A stretch of 33,708 nt of DNA from Anaerolineaceae bacterium (GTDB lineage Bacteria; Chloroflexota; Anaerolineae; Anaerolineales; Villigracilaceae), in the NCBI GenBank assembly GCA_003598975.1, contig QZIJ01000052.1, forward strand, positions 1-33,708, in the 5' to 3' direction. Both the position numbers and the translations under genes were made by a program. The notes below the pieces were generated by a model. It was not told where the DNA came from. It did no database searches and saw only the letters and a program-made list of their open reading frames with translations. Numbering within the stretch: position 1 is the first letter of the stretch; every line of letters starts with the position of its first letter. Shown one piece after another: positions 24,767-32,802 of this stretch.

Positions 24767-25834
24767 CTATCCCAACTGCACCTCGAATTCAAAAACGGAC
24801 ATCTGATCCAGCACATAATACGCGTCGGGGCCGCTCAGGTCGAAGCGGAGGGTGTAATCGTCAATTCTTTCGAACTTCACGTTGCCGTCACGAGCGTACT
24901 GCCAATCCGCCATTAACCGTTCCTCGACGGTGAAACTGGTGAATGGATCGCCATTCGGCTGGTAGACACCCGGGCGCAGGTGGAAGATGATAATGTAACC
25001 ATCGGGGTCCATTTCCCAACTTTCGGCTAGGTCGGGTAGGTATGAGTCGCCTTCCTTGATGACGAGGCGGCGAAATACTGTGGTTATCGGTTTGGCTGGC
25101 GGCTCCGTGGCAACGGGTGGCTCGGTGGCAATCCATCCTGGCTGCGGCTGGCTATATTCTTCACGCAACGCACGTACCCCTTCCATGGGCGAACCGTAAC
25201 GGTCGGCTGATTCCTCGAAGTTGGTGGGTCCATAGGGGAGTTCGAGGATGTTGATGCCACCTTCTGGCGCCATATCCACCATGGTTTGGGGAGGCAGACT
25301 CTGTTCCGAGCCACCGGGCGGCGTGAATAGAACCGTCCCATCGAAGTTGCCAATGACGCTGTAACTCGTATCACGATCATAGATGACGAAGAACCGCGTC
25401 CCGAGGATCTTGACGTTCGAGCCGTTCGGCATGTCCACGCTGAACGAACTGCCGTGGGGGACATATCCCTCGAATCCCTGATTGGAAAGATAGAGGCCGA
25501 TCTCGGCGGGGTTGAATTTCGCAGTGACCTGGTCTGTGATGGTATTGTTGTAAAGTGTGATCGTCGAGCCGTCGTTGAAATCGATCCTGCCTTTTCCATT
25601 GTTCACCACGCGGACGCTTTCGTTGTTGTAGAATTTCCGCCAGTCGGTCACTTCTTTGATATTGGAGCGTCCCGCCTCCACTCGGGTGTGGACGCGCACA
25701 ATGTCGCCGATGGGTTCTTCCGCGGTGGTCCCGCCTCCTCCACCGTTGTTTCCATCAATGGTGCATCCGTTGCAACAGGATGCCGCCAGAAAAAGGATGG
25801 CGAGCAAGGAGATAAAGGGTTGTAAAACTTTCAT
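24767..25834 (-). CDS. FecR-like lipoprotein with a family 5 solute-binding protein fragment
   Basis: This 355-residue lipoprotein has a signal peptide and lipobox LAAS-C20 followed by Gly-rich CTIDGNNGGGGG. Residues 45-200 look like a FecR sensory domain (KGRIDFNDGSTITLYNNT, KILGTRFFVIYDRDTSYSV, PPQTMVDMAPEGG). After a Pro-rich linker (ATEPPVATEPPAKP), the last 110 residues contain YLPDLAESWEMDPDGYIIIF followed by HLRPGVYQPNGDPFT, the beginning of a family 5 oligopeptide-binding domain, which then stops early. The start overlaps the NTPase stop by 4 nt (ATGA), so the two are coupled. It may sense ligands outside the cell for the NTPase, which is inference. Confidence 0.75.
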   Translation of the reverse strand: MKVLQPFISLLAILFLAASCCNGCTIDGNNGGGGGTTAEEPIGDIVRVHTRVEAGRSNIKEVTDWRKFYNNESVRVVNNGKGRIDFNDGSTITLYNNTITDQVTAKFNPAEIGLYLSNQGFEGYVPHGSSFSVDMPNGSNVKILGTRFFVIYDRDTSYSVIGNFDGTVLFTPPGGSEQSLPPQTMVDMAPEGGINILELPYGPTNFEESADRYGSPMEGVRALREEYSQPQPGWIATEPPVATEPPAKPITTVFRRLVIKEGDSYLPDLAESWEMDPDGYIIIFHLRPGVYQPNGDPFTSFTVEERLMADWQYARDGNVKFERIDDYTLRFDLSGPDAYYVLDQMSVFEFEVQLG

Positions 25835-27780
25835 TTTACTGCTCCTGCCGGGCGTCCAAGACGGGCACCGAGGCCGATAAAGAGGGGAAAGATCAATCCT
25901 CCGAGCATGTCTTGGAGCGGGTCAGTGAGCGAAAATACGTTGAATAACAGGTCAGAGAGCATCAAAACGATCCCGCCTGCGAATGCAATGAGGAGGATGA
26001 CCAGCCATGCAGGCCGTGGACTGCTCATACCCCAGGCGATTCCCAACCCTGTCACCAGTCCCCACAGGATTCCCTGCAGGCCACCCAGCATGGAATTGAA
26101 GATCTGTGTCTCGCTTGGGATGACCCAGTAGACAAAGGTTGCCAGCCCGAGGCCAAACGTCAACGCGCCGCCCAACCCGCCGATGATGTATCGCAGGCCT
26201 GGACGAGCCTTTGACGTGGCAATGGCGATATCGATCGAGAAGATGAGCAACAGCCCGATCAACCCGCCGATGGTGGCATATAACAGGGTGTTGAAAATGA
26301 TGTAATCCAACCGCTGGTTGGGGATGCCGAATATCCAGCGTAAGAGGGCGAAGCCGACCGCACCGCTGATGAGTCCGCGCACAGCCGAATCACGGATCTG
26401 TCCCCACTGGCGCACGGTTTCCTTTTCGATCTGCCTCGGCACAGACTCGTGGTCTCTCCACTCGCGGATGCGCGGCCTCAGGCTGTTACTCGCGAGTCGA
26501 TAGCCATCTGCTCCAAACTTTATCAGAAGTTTGAGACGCATTGTTTTGAGGAGCAAATCGGATTGGAAGTTCCGATAGCCATACGCCGTCAATTGTTTTG
26601 TGATGAGTTCTGCGTCGAGCGGCCTGTCCGCGCTCTCGAGCAGGGATAGGATTTGCCAGGCGGGGTCGCGGTCTTTAGCATCCAACTCGAGGATTTTGTG
26701 GTTGAGATGGTTCTGCATGATGCCGTCGGCGCGACCGAGCGATTCGTAGGTTAGCAGATCCAATCGGGTCCGTAACGAGGCGGTCTCTCCAGCGAGCGTG
26801 TGGCAGACGATTTGCAGGCGCGTCGGATCGATCTCGTTCCCCAGATCGTCCAGCAGTGCGCTCAGGAGGGCATCATCAACGTGGATGTCCGCGGAACGCG
26901 CGGGGGCGAGGATGGCCTCTTTTGCCGCGTCCCGCTCGAGCGGAGAAAGAGCGACCAGGTTGGCGAAGGGATTGATCTCTCCGCTCTGAAAACGGTTGAA
27001 ATAATGTTTCACATCCACGGTGCTGAACAGCCAGCGCACCCGTAACCCCGGCTCATGGATGCATTCTCTCCACAGGTCCGCAAATGTTTGCTGGGCAGAT
27101 GCAGACTGCTGGAAAAAATCCTCCACATTATCCAGAAGCAGAACAATCTGGCCTTCCACTGGCAGGAAGGCGGCTGATAGGCGCAGCACATCCTTCAATG
27201 GGCGGCGCGCCAGCGCAGGGAAGTCGTTCAACGAACCGAGCACGCGCTTTTTGATCGTTGTGTCGAGTGGCTCGCCTCCCGCTTCGACCCACACAGGCCA
27301 GTGGCCATCCCTGAGCAGCGCGGGGACCAACCCGGCGCGTAGCAGGCTGGTCTTGCCCATGCCATTCTCGCCGACCAGGATCGCAAAGCAGTTGCGCTCC
27401 AGTTGGTGGGTCAAACTACGGATGGTGTCGCTTCGGCCTGCCAGGTGGTTTTCTTCCGAGATGTCGAGTGCTTCGAGCAGGTGGTACGGATTTCCCCCGA
27501 TCGGTTTTTTTTCGCGCAAGGCGGATTTTAGATTTACCAGCGCCTGCGGGACGAACTTCTTCAGCCGCGCCAATTCCTCCTCTTCTTCCACGCTTGGCGG
27601 CGCAGTCTGGAACACCTGGGTGATCTGCTGGATCTGGACTTCGTTGTAATCACCCTGGATGGCGATCCCGCCGCGGCTGACGCGTCCGATCGTATTTCGG
27701 TCTTCACTGGACGGGGAGCGGGCGCGGCCGACCTTGACTTTTGGCGTGGCCACTCGGCGGGTCTCTTTTTTCCCAGTCAT
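25831..27780 (-). CDS. nSTAND-type P-loop NTPase with C-terminal multi-pass membrane region
   Basis: The product has 649 residues. Residues 1-30 are basic. Residues 31-52 (GRVSRGGIAIQGDYNEVQIQ) resemble the N-terminus of the neighbouring small protein. The NTPase core begins at about 113 (LAGRSDTIRSLTHQL). It has Walker A VGENGMGKTSLLRAGLVP (about 136-153) and Walker B IVLLLDNVEDFF, the arrangement of nSTAND1-type STAND ATPases. A helical region follows, then six to seven hydrophobic segments from about 470 to 640. STAND proteins oligomerise on sensing a signal; bacterial ones often act in conflict or signalling. The effector here may be the membrane part. GAGGAGGAG precedes the ATG at 27780, 11 nt from the gene upstream. 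Confidence 0.84.
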   Translation of the reverse strand: MTGKKETRRVATPKVKVGRARSPSSEDRNTIGRVSRGGIAIQGDYNEVQIQQITQVFQTAPPSVEEEEELARLKKFVPQALVNLKSALREKKPIGGNPYHLLEALDISEENHLAGRSDTIRSLTHQLERNCFAILVGENGMGKTSLLRAGLVPALLRDGHWPVWVEAGGEPLDTTIKKRVLGSLNDFPALARRPLKDVLRLSAAFLPVEGQIVLLLDNVEDFFQQSASAQQTFADLWRECIHEPGLRVRWLFSTVDVKHYFNRFQSGEINPFANLVALSPLERDAAKEAILAPARSADIHVDDALLSALLDDLGNEIDPTRLQIVCHTLAGETASLRTRLDLLTYESLGRADGIMQNHLNHKILELDAKDRDPAWQILSLLESADRPLDAELITKQLTAYGYRNFQSDLLLKTMRLKLLIKFGADGYRLASNSLRPRIREWRDHESVPRQIEKETVRQWGQIRDSAVRGLISGAVGFALLRWIFGIPNQRLDYIIFNTLLYATIGGLIGLLLIFSIDIAIATSKARPGLRYIIGGLGGALTFGLGLATFVYWVIPSETQIFNSMLGGLQGILWGLVTGLGIAWGMSSPRPAWLVILLIAFAGGIVLMLSDLLFNVFSLTDPLQDMLGGLIFPLFIGLGARLGRPAGAVK

Positions 27781-27791
27781 GGGACTCCTCC

Positions 27792-28229
27792 TCAGGCACT
27801 GCCTGTTTGTTTGGCGCGCTCCGCGATTTTCTTAAGGACGGCTGTCGCGGCCGAAAGCGGTCCCCCCAGCGAAGCCAGAATGACATCCACAATGTCGGGT
27901 GCCATTTTCTGGATGTTATCCATCCAGCGTTGCAGGCTGGTTTGGTTTGCGCTTTCCCCATTCTTTGCCACTTCTGTTTCGATGCGTTTGGCGGTTTCGG
28001 CCAGTTCCTGCTTCTCGTCCGCGCTGGCACTCGGCAGTGCCGCGATGGACTGATAAACCTTGTCGAACAGTGGCGCGAGTTCGGTGCCTTGAATGCCTTG
28101 ATAAACGGTGACAGTGGCGTTTCGTCCCTGTACCACGATGGCGCCGTTGGACACGTCCCCAATCGTCTGCTGGTCTCCGCGGACGGTTCGAGGTCTCCCG
28201 CCGTGCTTTGGTTTTTTCGAACGGGTCAT
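27792..28229 (-). CDS. Small companion protein of the STAND NTPase module
   Basis: This 145-residue soluble protein is the first gene of the module. Its N-terminus is basic. Residues 23-44 (IGDVSNGAIVVQGRNATVTV) share a pattern with the NTPase N-terminus (I-G-x-V-S-x-G-x-I-x-x-Q-G). An alpha-helical central part follows, and the C-terminus reads WMDNIQKMAPDIVDVILASL followed by GGPLSAATAVLKKIAERAK, a hydrophobic helix pair. I recognise no named family. It may be an adaptor or effector bound to the NTPase through the shared motif; that is inference. GGAGG precedes the ATG. Confidence 0.75.
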   Translation of the reverse strand: MTRSKKPKHGGRPRTVRGDQQTIGDVSNGAIVVQGRNATVTVYQGIQGTELAPLFDKVYQSIAALPSASADEKQELAETAKRIETEVAKNGESANQTSLQRWMDNIQKMAPDIVDVILASLGGPLSAATAVLKKIAERAKQTGSA

Positions 28230-28258
28230 GGTCTCCTCCGAGTCTGGTTGGCACTCTT

Positions 28259-28287
28259 ATCGTACATGAAATCCAACCGAAAATCAA
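28259..28287 (-). promoter_or_regulatory. Promoter of the STAND module
   Basis: On the minus strand TTGATT (28287-28282) and TACGAT (28264-28259) are separated by exactly 17 nt, about 30 nt before the first ATG at 28229. The three genes are then transcribed as one unit. Confidence 0.6.
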
Positions 28288-28337
28288 CCACGAATTAAGG
28301 CGGAGGCGCGGGGATGAGAAACAGGCTTTTGCGCTGT

Positions 28338-28445
28338 AACCCCCTCCGCCCTGCCTGTGGCGGACACCTCCTCCAAATGCGACAAGAGTAGCAGAGTTCG
28401 CAATAAATCATATCAATGTCGCATTTGGGGGAGGCTGGTGGTGGT
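28338..28445. repeat. Dispersed palindromic repeat, copy 3 of 3 (longest apex)
   Basis: AACCCCCTCCGCCCTGCC, then TGGCGGACACCTCCTCC, and an inner stem AAATGCGACA/TGTCGCATTT enclosing about 32 nt, closed by GGGGGAGGCTGGTGGTGG. The outer arms are those of copies at 16541 and 24671; the apex is much longer and may be an insertion. It separates the STAND module promoter from the phosphodiesterase gene. Confidence 0.78.
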
Positions 28446-28450
28446 ATGAA

Positions 28451-29326
28451 TTATCGTCCCAGGATTTCCATCAACAAATCGGGTCGGTCGGTGATGATTC
28501 CGTCCACGCCGATGTCGAGCAACATCTGCATCTCGGCGGGATCGTCAATCGTCCACGCGTCCACCCAAAGTCCGCGGGCGTGCGCGACCTTCACAAAGCG
28601 GCGCGTCAACAGGGTGATGCCGCTGTCTTCAATCGGGAGTTGGACAGCGGAAAAATTCGGCGGGTAGAGTCGGCCTAAAAATGCAAGGTGCATGTAGATG
28701 AACGGCTTGATCTGTCCACGGCTTCCAGATGTGGCAACTTCGGGACAAATCTCGCGGAACTCGGCCAGCGCTTCATCCTTGAACGACGCGACTAGAACCT
28801 TGTCTTCCATGCCATGCTTGCGGATCAACTCGCAAAACGGACGGGCAATCGATGGTTCCGCCTGCTTGATCTCGATGTTCATCCGATAATCGGGGAAGCG
28901 CTCGAAGACCGACTCCAGAGTCGGGATGGTGATGCCCTGTCCGCGATAGGGAAACTCTGCGCCGTCATCCAGCGGGGACCAGTCGTACGCCGCGTCATAA
29001 CTCTGGATCTCGACGAGGGTCTTCTCCTTGATGAGGCCTTCGCCGTCGGTGAGTCGGTCCACCGTGTCATCATGACTGACAACGAGCGTGCCATCTTTCG
29101 TCATGTGGATATCCATCTCGAGCACGTCCACGCCGAGTTCGGCGGCATGCTCAAAAGCGAAGAGGGTGTTGCTCGGCCAAAGACCGTCCCCGCCCTGATG
29201 GGCAATGACCATTGGCCGTGGCGCGTTTTGATAGTACGCGGCTTGCGGCGCCTTGGGCATGAGCAACATTCCGACAAAAACCAGCACGACAATTGCAACC
29301 AAAATACGAACGATCCACTTTTTCAT
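28451..29326 (-). CDS. Membrane-anchored glycerophosphodiester phosphodiesterase
   Basis: The 291-residue enzyme has an N-terminal membrane anchor (about residues 4-23) and an extracytoplasmic barrel. Motifs are H43 in IAHQGGDG, PSNT, EMD (metal ligands E70 and D72), HDD (H85) and MNIEIKQ. The usual HRG reads HQG and PENT reads PSNT, as seen in an HQGG subgroup. It cleaves glycerophosphodiesters to glycerol 3-phosphate and an alcohol. The start MKKWIVR is chosen over the longer frame because AAGGAG lies upstream. Confidence 0.9.
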   Translation of the reverse strand: MKKWIVRILVAIVVLVFVGMLLMPKAPQAAYYQNAPRPMVIAHQGGDGLWPSNTLFAFEHAAELGVDVLEMDIHMTKDGTLVVSHDDTVDRLTDGEGLIKEKTLVEIQSYDAAYDWSPLDDGAEFPYRGQGITIPTLESVFERFPDYRMNIEIKQAEPSIARPFCELIRKHGMEDKVLVASFKDEALAEFREICPEVATSGSRGQIKPFIYMHLAFLGRLYPPNFSAVQLPIEDSGITLLTRRFVKVAHARGLWVDAWTIDDPAEMQMLLDIGVDGIITDRPDLLMEILGR

Positions 29327-29351
29327 TGCGAAGACTCCTTTGGCGAAATAA

Positions 29352-29741
29352 CTATCGGTTTTCTTGAAATTCCACAGGCCGAAGCAGGGACCAGTCCATC
29401 TCATCCGTCCGTGTTGGACCCAGTCCCTGCCAGAATTGCACCGCGCGGGTCAGGTCGGCGCGGAGTTTCCCCACGTTGACCCCGCGACAGGTCTCAGGCC
29501 AGGCATCGAGATACTTGATGCACCGTTTGTAAACTTTGACTGTTCCCATGAAGTTGCCGCGTCGCATGTGCAGGTAGGTGACCGCGGCCTGCAAAATCCC
29601 TTGATAGAGAGTGCGGATCTCTTCATGCTCCTCGCGCCAGGCTAACTCCAATTCCTCGTGGCATTCGAAGTATTGTCCCGCGTTGAAGAGACGAAGCCCC
29701 TCGATGACGTGAGACGGCAGGGGAGCGGAACAATCCTTCAC
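29352..29741 (-). CDS. DUF309 family protein
   Basis: This 129-residue protein has the DUF309 signature: LRLFNAGQYFECHEELELAW, then LYQGILQAAVTYLHMRRGN, with H and E residues in the HEELE motif. The family is of unknown function. I place the start at a GTG at 29741 (VKDCSAPLPSHVIEGL), since the preceding 73 codons (RGRGRGWGW...) look non-coding and cross the neighbouring divergent gene's promoter. The start is uncertain. It lies 25 nt upstream of the phosphodiesterase gene on the same strand and may share its transcript. Confidence 0.8.
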   Translation of the reverse strand: MKDCSAPLPSHVIEGLRLFNAGQYFECHEELELAWREEHEEIRTLYQGILQAAVTYLHMRRGNFMGTVKVYKRCIKYLDAWPETCRGVNVGKLRADLTRAVQFWQGLGPTRTDEMDWSLLRPVEFQENR

Positions 29742-29855
29742 AGGCGAATATCCTACTTGAATTCCTTCCAATTCGCAACGGCATTTTCGTGGGAGTTGTG
29801 GAGTTGGGGCGAATGGCGCGAGATTTTCCCATCGGAATGTGCTATGCTGTTTTTC

Positions 29856-29886
29856 TTGACATCTTTTTTGACCCAACCTCGTATAC
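29856..29886 (+). promoter_or_regulatory. Promoter candidate for the membrane protein at 29906
   Basis: TTGACA (29856-29861) is an exact -35; GTATAC (29881-29886) is the nearest -10-like hexamer at 19 nt spacing, longer than ideal. CAGGAGA precedes the ATG. The spacing makes this tentative. Confidence 0.35.
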
Positions 29887-29905
29887 CCAAACAGGAGAAT
29901 CCAAA

Positions 29906-30295
29906 ATGTCCGAACAAACCCCCAACCCCACCCCCGTCCTCGACCCCGAAAAGGCTGCACTCAACAAACGCCTTGAAACCGCCTTCTGGGGACTCTTCCT
30001 CATCATGCTTGGCGGCCAATTCCTGCTGAAAAATGTCAACCTTCCCGATGGCATCTGGGACATTGGCATCGGCCTGATCTTTCTCGGCCTGAACGCTGCA
30101 CGTTATTTCAGCGGTCTCAAGATGAGCGGATTCACCAGCTTCCTCGGTGTGATTGCTTTGCTCGGCGGCCTCGCCCAAATGGTCTTCCGCTTCGACCTCG
30201 GCGGCGCGCTCCTGCTCATCGTCCTTGGCGCGATGTTGATCCTCAAGCCGTGGTTCGACCAGAAGGGACTCTTCGGCAAAGCCGAACACAGTTAA
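29906..30295 (+). CDS. Small membrane protein with LiaI/LiaF-like helices
   Basis: The 129-residue protein starts at the ATG at 29906 with CAGGAGA upstream. Four short hydrophobic segments (about residues 27-41, 49-66, 74-92 and 95-112) form a pattern seen in LiaI/LiaF-type transmembrane domains. An acidic and Pro-rich N-terminus precedes them. The function is unknown. A strong bidirectional terminator follows. Confidence 0.72.
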   Translation: MSEQTPNPTPVLDPEKAALNKRLETAFWGLFLIMLGGQFLLKNVNLPDGIWDIGIGLIFLGLNAARYFSGLKMSGFTSFLGVIALLGGLAQMVFRFDLGGALLLIVLGAMLILKPWFDQKGLFGKAEHS

Positions 30296-30313
30296 CCGCT
30301 TCCTTACGCGAAT

Positions 30314-30350
30314 CAAAAGAGACAGTCGCTATGAGTGACTGTCTCTTTTG
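30314..30350. terminator. Bidirectional intrinsic terminator
   Basis: AAAAGAGACAGTC and GACTGTCTCTTTT are perfect 13-bp arms around GCTATGAGT. It can end transcripts from both the membrane protein at 29906 and the convergent gene at 30361. Confidence 0.9.
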
Positions 30351-30360
30351 TATGGAGGCA

Positions 30361-30810
30361 CTACTTCAAGAGGTAATACTTTTGCACAGAGGGAACCAAT
30401 GCAAACAACAGAATCAAGATTCCATTGGTCAACGTCACATATTGGATCGGCCATCGAAAACCAATCAGCGCGGCCTGGATCGTCAGCCAGACCAGCAACA
30501 CAATTCCGAGCGCGACGGTCCCTGTCCATGACCAGTGATGTCCGCTCCAGCGCGCAAGAGAGGCGGCCCACTTCCACTCGGGGCGGGCAAGCAGGCCAAA
30601 GGTCAGGAGGAGAGGCGCAAGTCCCATCACGAAGAGCAGGAAGAGACCAGGCAGGAAGTAACTCGGCACGTGGAGCAGGGGCAGAACTTCAGCCATTTGA
30701 ATCAAGCCGCCGCTGGGATCAGCCAGCATGGCGATGCCGCCGTACAGTCCGCCGAGGGCGAGGAAGACGAGGAAAAAAATGAGAAGCCAGAGGGCGAAGG
30801 GGCGTTTCAT
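30361..30810 (-). CDS. Four-helix membrane protein of unknown function
   Basis: The 149-residue protein has hydrophobic segments at about 8-30, 49-72, 94-112 and 122-140. The start MKRPFALWLL is preceded by AAAGGATATCC; the longer frame to 30879 adds 23 unlikely residues. I see no family motif. It is transcribed toward the terminator at 30314. Confidence 0.72.
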   Translation of the reverse strand: MKRPFALWLLIFFLVFLALGGLYGGIAMLADPSGGLIQMAEVLPLLHVPSYFLPGLFLLFVMGLAPLLLTFGLLARPEWKWAASLARWSGHHWSWTGTVALGIVLLVWLTIQAALIGFRWPIQYVTLTNGILILLFALVPSVQKYYLLK

Positions 30811-30918
30811 TGTTGGATATCCTTTCTTCGACTTTTTATTGTAGGTTTTCTGACTTGAAATGCAATTGAAAAATGTCACCCGTTTGGAAACAGTTAATCA
30901 TGGTTTGCTTGATACTCT

Positions 30919-30957
30919 TCTCCGCGTTCATCTGCGTAATCCGCGTTTTCCGCGTCC
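30919..30957. repeat. Short degenerate tandem repeat (CCGCGT/CTGCGT units)
   Basis: TCTCCGCGTTCATCTGCGTA continues as ATCCGCGTTTTCCGCGTCCC. Units of about ten bases with a CCGCGT or CTGCGT core recur four times. Such ladders are common between genes in many bacteria and have no known role. Confidence 0.5.
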
Positions 30958-30992
30958 CGTATTCCCCACCTTTTCACTCTACTTTTTAGTGG

Positions 30993-30998
30993 TAAGAT
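30993..30998 (+). promoter_or_regulatory. -10-like TAAGAT before the NAD synthase operon
   Basis: GGTAAGATTCCCCCCGATG puts TAAGAT 8 nt before the ATG at 31007, with TTTTCA (30971-30976) 16 nt upstream. No ribosome binding site is visible, so the mRNA may be leaderless. Confidence 0.42.
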
Positions 30999-31006
30999 TC
31001 CCCCCG

Positions 31007-31885
31007 ATGAAACTCAACCTCGCTCTCGCGCAGATCGCCACTCACTTGGGGGATGTCGAATCCAACCTCGAGACGCACCTCGACTTCATCAAGCAGGCCA
31101 AAGCCCAAAATGCCGACCTGCTGGTCTTCCCCGAACTCTCTCTCACGGGCTACGTTTTGCAGGACATTGTTCCGACCGTGGCGCATCATCCCACCGACGA
31201 TGACTCCGTCTTCAAGCACCTGCTCAAAGCCAGCAAAGACCTCGATCTCGTGGTTGGATTTGTGGATGAAGACTCTCGTCACCGCTTCTACATTGCCTCG
31301 GCCTACCTCTCGGGCGGGCGCGTCCTCCACATCCACCACAAAGTCTACCTGCCCACCTACGGCCTCTTCGACGAGGGCCGCTTCTTCGCCTGGGGCGACT
31401 CCATCCAGGCCTTCGACACCAAGTTCGGCCGCGTCGGTTTGCTTATCTGCGAAGATTTCTGGCACGCCTCGCCTCCGTACCTGCTCTGGCTCGACGGTGC
31501 TGACATTTTGCTCTTCTCCTCGGCCTCGCCCGGCCGCGGCCTCAACGATCACGAAAAACTCGAGTCCGCTCGCTGGGTGGAGCGCGTCAACAAATCCTAT
31601 GCCAGTCTCTTCACGACATTCGTCGCGCACTCGAACCGCGTCGGCTACGAAGACGGCCTCAACTTCTGGGGCGGCTCGACGATATTCGATCCGCGCGGCG
31701 AACTGGTGACTCAAGCCCCGTACCAAACCGAAGCCCTCGTCGCCTCTTCCCTCGACCTCGGCCTGCTGAGGCGGACCCGGGCGCGTCTGCCCCTCCTGCG
31801 CGACGAACGGACGGGTCTCGCCCAGCGCGAACTCTCCCGCATCATCTCCTCTCGCGAGGGCGGCTGGAAAGGTCACAATGACTGA
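31007..31885 (+). CDS. Glutaminase (nitrilase-like) subunit of glutamine-dependent NAD synthase
   Basis: The 292-residue protein has a nitrilase-superfamily triad: E43 in VFPELSLTGY, K112 in HHKVYLPTYG and C148 in LLICEDFWH. This is the glutaminase domain usually fused to the N-terminus of NAD synthetase. It frees ammonia from glutamine for the partner encoded next. The genes overlap by 8 nt (31878-31885), so the two polypeptides are made together and must assemble. The start is fixed by homology. Confidence 0.9.
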   Translation: MKLNLALAQIATHLGDVESNLETHLDFIKQAKAQNADLLVFPELSLTGYVLQDIVPTVAHHPTDDDSVFKHLLKASKDLDLVVGFVDEDSRHRFYIASAYLSGGRVLHIHHKVYLPTYGLFDEGRFFAWGDSIQAFDTKFGRVGLLICEDFWHASPPYLLWLDGADILLFSSASPGRGLNDHEKLESARWVERVNKSYASLFTTFVAHSNRVGYEDGLNFWGGSTIFDPRGELVTQAPYQTEALVASSLDLGLLRRTRARLPLLRDERTGLAQRELSRIISSREGGWKGHND

Positions 31886-32699
31886 CCTCACCATCAACAC
31901 ATCCCTCGCGCGCCAGATTTTGACTGGCTTTATCAAGTCTGAAATCACTCGCGTGGGATTCACCCGCGCCGTCATCGGTCTCTCTGGCGGAATTGACTCC
32001 GCCCTCTCCTGCGCGCTGGCCGCGGAAGCGTTAGGGCCTGAAAACGTTCTCGCCATCCGTATGCCCTACAAAGCCTCCAGTGCCGATTCGTTGGAACACG
32101 CCCAATTGTTGATTGACCAGCTCGGAGTCCAGAGCGAGACGATCGAGATCACCGACATGGTTGACCCGCTCATTAATCTCGATCCTGAAATGTCTAGGAC
32201 GCGCAAGGGCAACATCATGGCGCGCGCTCGCATGATCGTCTTATATGACCGCTCCGAAGATTTCAAGGGACTCGTTATCGGCACGAGCAACAAAACAGAA
32301 ATCCTTCTCGGTTATTCCACCCTGTGGGGTGACATGGCCGCGGCCCTCAATCCCATCGGCGATCTGTACAAAACACAGGTACGACAACTCTCGCGTGACA
32401 TGAACATCCCCGCGCCCATCGTGGACAAGCCCCCGTCCGCTGACTTGTGGGCCAATCAAACGGATGAAGACGAACTCGGCTTCACCTACGAAGAAGTGGA
32501 CAAATTGCTCTACCTGCTCATTGACCAACGCTACCTGCCCGAAGAATGCGTGGAAGCCGGCTTCGACAAATCCTTCGTGGATAAAGTCGTTGCCCGCATC
32601 CGCCGCAACCAGTTCAAACGCATGATGCCCATCATTGCCAAGATCAGCAACCGCACCATTGGCTACGACTTTTTGTATTTGCGCGACTGGGGAACGTAG
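31878..32699 (+). CDS. nadE: NAD synthase, ammonia-using synthetase subunit
   Basis: This 273-residue enzyme adenylates nicotinate adenine dinucleotide and amidates it to NAD. The PP-loop IGLSGGIDSAL (SGGIDS at 36-41) is intact, as are GTSNKTEILLGYSTLWGD and the KPPSADLWANQTDEDELGF segment of the active site. Length equals the ammonia-dependent NadE form, but the overlapping nitrilase gene makes a glutamine-dependent pair likely. Confidence 0.95.
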   Translation: MTDLTINTSLARQILTGFIKSEITRVGFTRAVIGLSGGIDSALSCALAAEALGPENVLAIRMPYKASSADSLEHAQLLIDQLGVQSETIEITDMVDPLINLDPEMSRTRKGNIMARARMIVLYDRSEDFKGLVIGTSNKTEILLGYSTLWGDMAAALNPIGDLYKTQVRQLSRDMNIPAPIVDKPPSADLWANQTDEDELGFTYEEVDKLLYLLIDQRYLPEECVEAGFDKSFVDKVVARIRRNQFKRMMPIIAKISNRTIGYDFLYLRDWGT

Positions 32700-32767
32700 T
32701 TTTTCTCCGTTGACAGACTGTTTCCCTACAATTCCTATACAATGCGGGTAGACCGCGCTTTTGACGG

Positions 32768-32796
32768 TTGACTTGCACCTTGAAACTGGCTATACT
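32768..32796 (+). promoter_or_regulatory. Promoter of the short RNA / SWIM gene leader
   Basis: TTGACT (32768-32773) and TATACT (32791-32796) have an exact 17-nt spacer. The start would be near 32803. Another TTGACA (32710-32715) upstream lacks a well-spaced -10. Confidence 0.68.
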
Positions 32797-32802
32797 CGCC
32801 AA

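Noticed and set aside
32736-32743. TATACA/TACAAT as -10 partners of TTGACA at 32710
   Set aside because: The spacings are 20 and 22 nt, too long; the promoter at 32768 fits far better.
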